Origin: Methanomassiliicoccaceae archaeon
GTDB taxonomy: Archaea > Thermoplasmatota > Thermoplasmata > Methanomassiliicoccales > Methanomethylophilaceae
Reading direction: 5' to 3'
Length of the DNA stretch: 9,841 nt
Assembly (NCBI GenBank): GCA_031254685.1
Contig: JAIRTZ010000080.1
Coordinates: forward strand, 1-9,841
Made by a program: the position numbers and the translations under genes. The notes beneath the pieces are model-generated. The model was not told the origin of the DNA. It made no database searches and saw only the letters and a list, made by a program, of their open reading frames with translations. Shown here piece by piece: positions 9,001 to 9,841 of the stretch; within the stretch, counting starts at the first letter, position 1; the number at the start of each line of letters is the position of its first letter.

Positions 9001-9841
9001 TCGGATGGTTCACCGCCGAAGGTCTGGTATGGGAATTCGACGACCCGGTGTACGGTAAGATGACACTGACAGCAAAGTGGGCGGAGGACCCGGGCCAGAG
9101 ATGGACGGTAACCTTCGACCCCGTGAACGGGGACACTACCGCGGTCTCGGTACCGAAGGGCACGCCTGTGAAACCGATCCCCGAGCCGAAATGGTACGGA
9201 TGGACATTCGCCGGATGGTTCATCGGCGACGATGAATGGAACTTCGGCGATCCCGTGGACGGTAACATCACGTTGACCGCGAAATGGGATGTGAACATGG
9301 GCCAGAGATACACGGTGACGTTCGACCTGAACAACGGCGAAGAGGAACGGGAAGAGCACGTTGTGAGATTCACTCCCGTCGGAAGGCCGGTCAGCGATCC
9401 GGTGCTGGTGGGATATACATTCATCGGATGGCATCTCGAAGGCAAGGTACTGTGGAACTTCGATGACCCTGTCAACGACCCCCTGACCCTTGTGGCGATG
9501 TGGACCCTGGACACCGATCAAAGTTGGGCAGTGATATTCGACCCCAAGAACGGCGACCAGGCATTCATCAAATATGCGGCGAAGGGCAACCCGATAGCAG
9601 AGCCGGATGAGCCGAAATGGTACGGATGGACATTCGCCGGATGGTACAACGGCGAGGATGAATGGAACTTCGGCGATCCCGTGAACGGTAATATGACGTT
9701 AACTGCAAAGTGGGCCGTGAAGATGAGCGAACGATTCACAGTGACGTTCATTCTTGGGAACGGCAACGAGCCCTTGGAAATAACGATCCCGACAGATGTA
9801 AAATTGTCGCCGCCGGCCGAACCGTCATGGTTCGGATGGAG
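1..9841 (+). CDS. Giant adhesin-like surface protein with beta-helix and InlB-type repeats, partial at both ends, one in-frame TAG
   Basis: The frame starting at base 3 stays open to the end of the window except for TAG at 1659-1661. Its translation is repetitive throughout: five beta-helix super-modules (3-6002), a transition of Ig-like domains (6003-6755), and a tandem InlB B-repeat/Flg_new-type array (6756-9841). No start is credible. A TTG at 30 has a GGAGG 14 bases upstream, but residues on both sides of it match the entry segment of later modules, so the gene begins upstream. No signal peptide, membrane segment or wall-anchor motif is visible; these would lie in the missing ends. Proteins of this build are known as adhesin-like proteins and are thought to work outside the cell in attachment, but the ligand cannot be read from sequence. 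The protein is Asn-, Gly- and Thr-rich, has many N-x-S/T sequons and very few cysteines. If the TAG terminates, the gene is split into a fragment ending at 1661 and a downstream fragment with no convincing start. Confidence 0.88.
3..992 (+). repeat. Beta-helix super-module A (5' part cut by the window edge)
   Basis: This begins inside the entry segment: G-K-E-C-T-L-I-F-W-G-D-G (from 63) and G-W-N-V-T-V-Y-G match the later modules. About six rungs of 22-25 residues follow from about 288 to 707, for example S-V-Y-N-N-G-A-G-T-I-D-L. The cap from about 708 has G-S-L-I-L-E-G-S-P-E-I, then A-P-V-G-T-Y-V-L-E, then a G-G-A-G-I-F-S-S-F element, ending near N-D-I-I-L-V-D. Asn at the turn before each rung resembles the Asn ladders of right-handed parallel beta-helices, which is the basis for the fold call. 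It holds four of the protein's few cysteines (codons at 72, 201, 270 and 612). The first dozen residues match the other modules less well than the rest. Confidence 0.8.
993..2213 (+). repeat. Beta-helix super-module B, carrying the in-frame TAG
   Basis: The module is 407 codons long. The entry segment opens F-R-L-I-K-G-T-G and F-T-A-Q-R (1023-1037), then V-T-I-Q-T-A-L-D, F-W-G-D and G-W-N-V-T-L-Y-G. About eight rungs run from 1359 to 1940, and the fifth contains the TAG. The cap (about 1941-2213) has G-S-L-T-L-D-G-D-P-T-I, G-Q-L-K-V-P-D-T-F-A-P-G and N-G-D-D-I-I-L-I-D. The cysteine of the G-K-x-C motif in A, C, D and E is Ser here (TCC at 1140), one base from TGC. The cap after the TAG aligns with those of the other modules, so the part beyond the TAG shows no sign of decay. 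Confidence 0.8.
1659..1661 (+). other. In-frame TAG codon inside a beta-helix rung (possible pyrrolysine, readthrough or nonsense mutation)
   Basis: TAG is codon 553 of the visible frame, between GTC (Val) and AAC (Asn). It falls in the rung pattern A-V-[TAG]-N-S-G-G-G-T-A-N-I. In other rungs the same column holds Y, V, S, A, N, R, T, F, I, M, Q or K, with Tyr frequent, so it tolerates variation and TAC or TAT is one base from TAG. The repeat pattern continues in the same frame without a gap, and no further stop occurs in the next 8.18 kb. The first later start-type codons (GTG 1779, ATG 1950) have no ribosome-binding site and lie within rungs. Pyrrolysine decoding is established for Methanomassiliicoccales, but organism identity here is inferred. 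A recent nonsense mutation or a base-call error fits equally well from sequence alone. Confidence 0.85.
2214..3269 (+). repeat. Beta-helix super-module C
   Basis: The module is 352 codons long. The entry segment opens Y-R-I-I-K-G-A-G and F-T-A-Q-R-D (2244-2261), then V-T-I-Q-N-A-V-N, G-K-P-C-D-I-T-F-W-G-D-G, and G-F-G-W-N-A-T-L-Y-G. About six rungs run from 2580 to 2996; the sixth is shortened (V-R-T-A-V-G-T-V-N-I). The cap has G-R-V-S-L-D-G-A-V-D and then L-S-V-S-E-G-F-E-P-S-S-V-Y-V-L. At DNA level the stretch around 2452-2481 is nearly identical to 1233-1262 in module B, as expected for intragenic duplication. Confidence 0.8.
3270..4340 (+). repeat. Beta-helix super-module D
   Basis: The module is 357 codons long. 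The entry segment has F-R-I-I-N-G-G, F-T-A-Q-R-D-V, V-K-I-Q-D-A-V-D-K-I-K and G-K-G-C-T-L-T-F-W-G-N-G. The G-W-N-V-T sequon of A and B has become G-W-D-V-T, losing the Asn. About six rungs run from 3648 to 4067, followed by a cap with G-S-L-N-L-D-G-T-L, G-Q-L-S-L-A-K-D-F-N-P and G-D-D-I-V-L-K. Nineteen bases at 3601-3619, up to one mismatch at the last, repeat those at 1321-1339 of module B, encoding the T-S-Y-A-D-I strand just before the rungs. Confidence 0.8.
4341..6002 (+). repeat. Beta-helix super-module E, with an enlarged rung stack
   Basis: At 554 codons this is the longest of the five. The entry segment has F-R-I-I-H-G-T-G, Y-T-A-Q-R-D-I, V-W-I-Q-F-T-I-D-R-I-K and G-K-E-C-S-L-T-F-W-G-D-G, with a shorter, divergent E-W-N-V-R-M-D-G strand. 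The rung stack (4689-5723) has about 14 rungs, against 6-8 in the others. It is rich in G-G-T-F and G-G-T-I turns, and two or three rungs near 5340-5520 are irregular and longer. The cap (5724-6002) has G-S-L-T-L-S-G-T-P-E-I, then L-P-G-F-S-P-G-A and S-G-S-D-L-V-L-T-P. The last cysteine I can find in the window is at 4494, in this entry segment. It is the final beta-helix module before the Ig-like transition. Confidence 0.8.
6003..6755 (+). other. Transition region: three Ig-like/divergent InlB B-repeat-like domains
   Basis: Three segments of about 80 residues differ from both neighbouring repeat types. The first (about 6003-6236) has V-K-V-T-A-H-G-E-G-D, then A-A-P-G-S-A-V-E-F, G-H-A-F-H-H-W and D-T-D-V-H-A-F-F. 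The second (about 6258-6512) has G-G-S-V-T-W, P-K-G-T-D-V-T-F-T-A-P, G-Y-E-F-G-G-W and M-N-I-T-A-T-F. The layout G-G-x-V, then x-G-x-x-V-x-F-x-A, G-Y-x-F-x-x-W and x-x-A-x-F, is that of divergent InlB B-repeat (Flg_new_2-like) domains. The third (about 6513-6755) has Y-N-V-T-V-D-A-D, G-D-T-L-T-F-T-F-K-P and a Y-V-T-I-P-G-I-T strand, closer to a generic Ig-like fold. These probably form a joint between the beta-helix section and the repeat stalk. The family call is by pattern only. Confidence 0.65.
6756..9841 (+). repeat. Tandem Listeria-Bacteroides (InlB B-repeat/Flg_new-type) array, 14 complete units plus one partial
   Basis: Unit starts, taken at the aromatic residue opening x-T-V-T-F-D-P-N-N-G, are 6756, 6969, 7179, 7389, 7605, 7818, 8031, 8250, 8457, 8676, 8883, 9102, 9309, 9525 and 9735 (cut by the window end). 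Units are 69-73 residues long. Each has a T-F-D-P-x-N-G strand, a V-P-K-G-T-P turn, a P-x-W-Y-G-W-x-F-x-G-W-F core, a W-x-F element and a final L-T-A-K-W. Units are joined by a charged linker such as E-N-P-D-E-R. This is the layout of the InlB B-repeat family, small beta-rich modules common in surface proteins of Gram-positive bacteria, Bacteroidales and some gut methanogens. Here the linker is more acidic, and each unit usually carries five or more Trp. No cysteine was found. The array presumably forms a stalk or adhesive surface; the binding partner is unknown. Confidence 0.88.
8031..9308 (+). repeat. Three successive 426-bp two-unit repeats with recent duplication
   Basis: Pairs 8031-8456, 8457-8882 and 8883-9308 each consist of a 219-bp unit followed by a 207-bp unit. 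The 207-bp units at 8250 and 8676 differ at about 5 bases by eye. The 219-bp units at 8031 and 8457 differ at about 20. The 207-bp unit at 9102 shares its first half with these (F-D-P-V-N-G-D-T-T-A-V-S-V-P-K-G) but has a different second half (G-D-D-E-W-N-F-G-D-P). This pattern fits duplication of a two-unit block followed by partial conversion or crossover. It lies within the larger array. Confidence 0.82.

Noticed and set aside
8601..9521. Long open frames of about 280-306 codons on the minus strand in the repeat array
   Set aside because: They are antisense to the array, repeat with its period and have Arg/Pro/His-rich compositions without a domain. They arise from the biased codon use of the + strand gene.
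6756..9841. CRISPR-like or non-coding tandem repeat explanation for the regular periodicity
   Set aside because: The period (207-219 bp) is a multiple of three, similarity is strongest at protein level, and the frame is open throughout. There are no short direct repeats with unique spacers.
1..9841. Frameshift in the long frame
   Set aside because: I followed the frame through all modules and anchor motifs (F-T-A-Q-R, F-D-P-N-N-G, A-K-W). All stay in the same phase, so the TAG is the only interruption.

Overview
The whole 9,841-base window lies inside one giant surface-protein gene on the + strand. A single frame (codons starting at positions divisible by 3) runs from base 3 to base 9839, 3,279 codons. 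It is interrupted only once, by a TAG at 1659-1661. Neither the real start nor the real end is present: the first residues are already inside a repeat module, and the last are in the middle of another. I see no second gene, RNA gene, promoter, terminator, mobile element or CRISPR array.

Layout. Positions 3-6002 encode five related super-modules (A partial, B, C, D, E). Each has an entry segment (F-T-A-Q-R ... V-x-I-Q ... G-K-x-C-x-L-x-F-W-G-D-G ... G-W-N-V-T), then a stack of short right-handed beta-helix-like rungs (consensus about A-I-x-N-x-x-x-G-T-x-N-I-x-G-G-T-I), then a cap segment. Rung number varies: about 6, 8, 6, 6 and 14. Positions 6003-6755 are a transition with Ig-like or divergent InlB-B-like domains. 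Positions 6756-9841 are a tandem array of Listeria-Bacteroides (InlB B-repeat/Flg_new type) repeats, 14 complete and one cut off. From 7179 to 9734 the array falls into six consecutive pairs of exactly 426 bp (142 residues) each.

Organism. No taxonomic marker gene is present. Giant adhesin-like proteins that combine beta-helix rungs with InlB-type repeats, a mid-50s % GC content by eye, and frequent ATA (Ile) and AGG/AGA (Arg) codons would fit a host-associated methanogen of the Methanomassiliicoccales (Methanomethylophilus-like). Members of that order decode TAG as pyrrolysine, which makes the in-frame TAG especially interesting. The assignment is an inference; a bacterium with a nonsense mutation or a sequencing error is the main alternative.

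Probable role. This looks like an extracellular stalk or adhesin: a beta-helical section, a flexible Ig-like transition and a long array of small beta-rich repeats. It would be secreted and anchored by parts lying outside the window. The most notable observations are the intact frame for 8.2 kb after the TAG, the strict 426-bp pair periodicity with alternating repeat types, and signs of recent duplication in the array.
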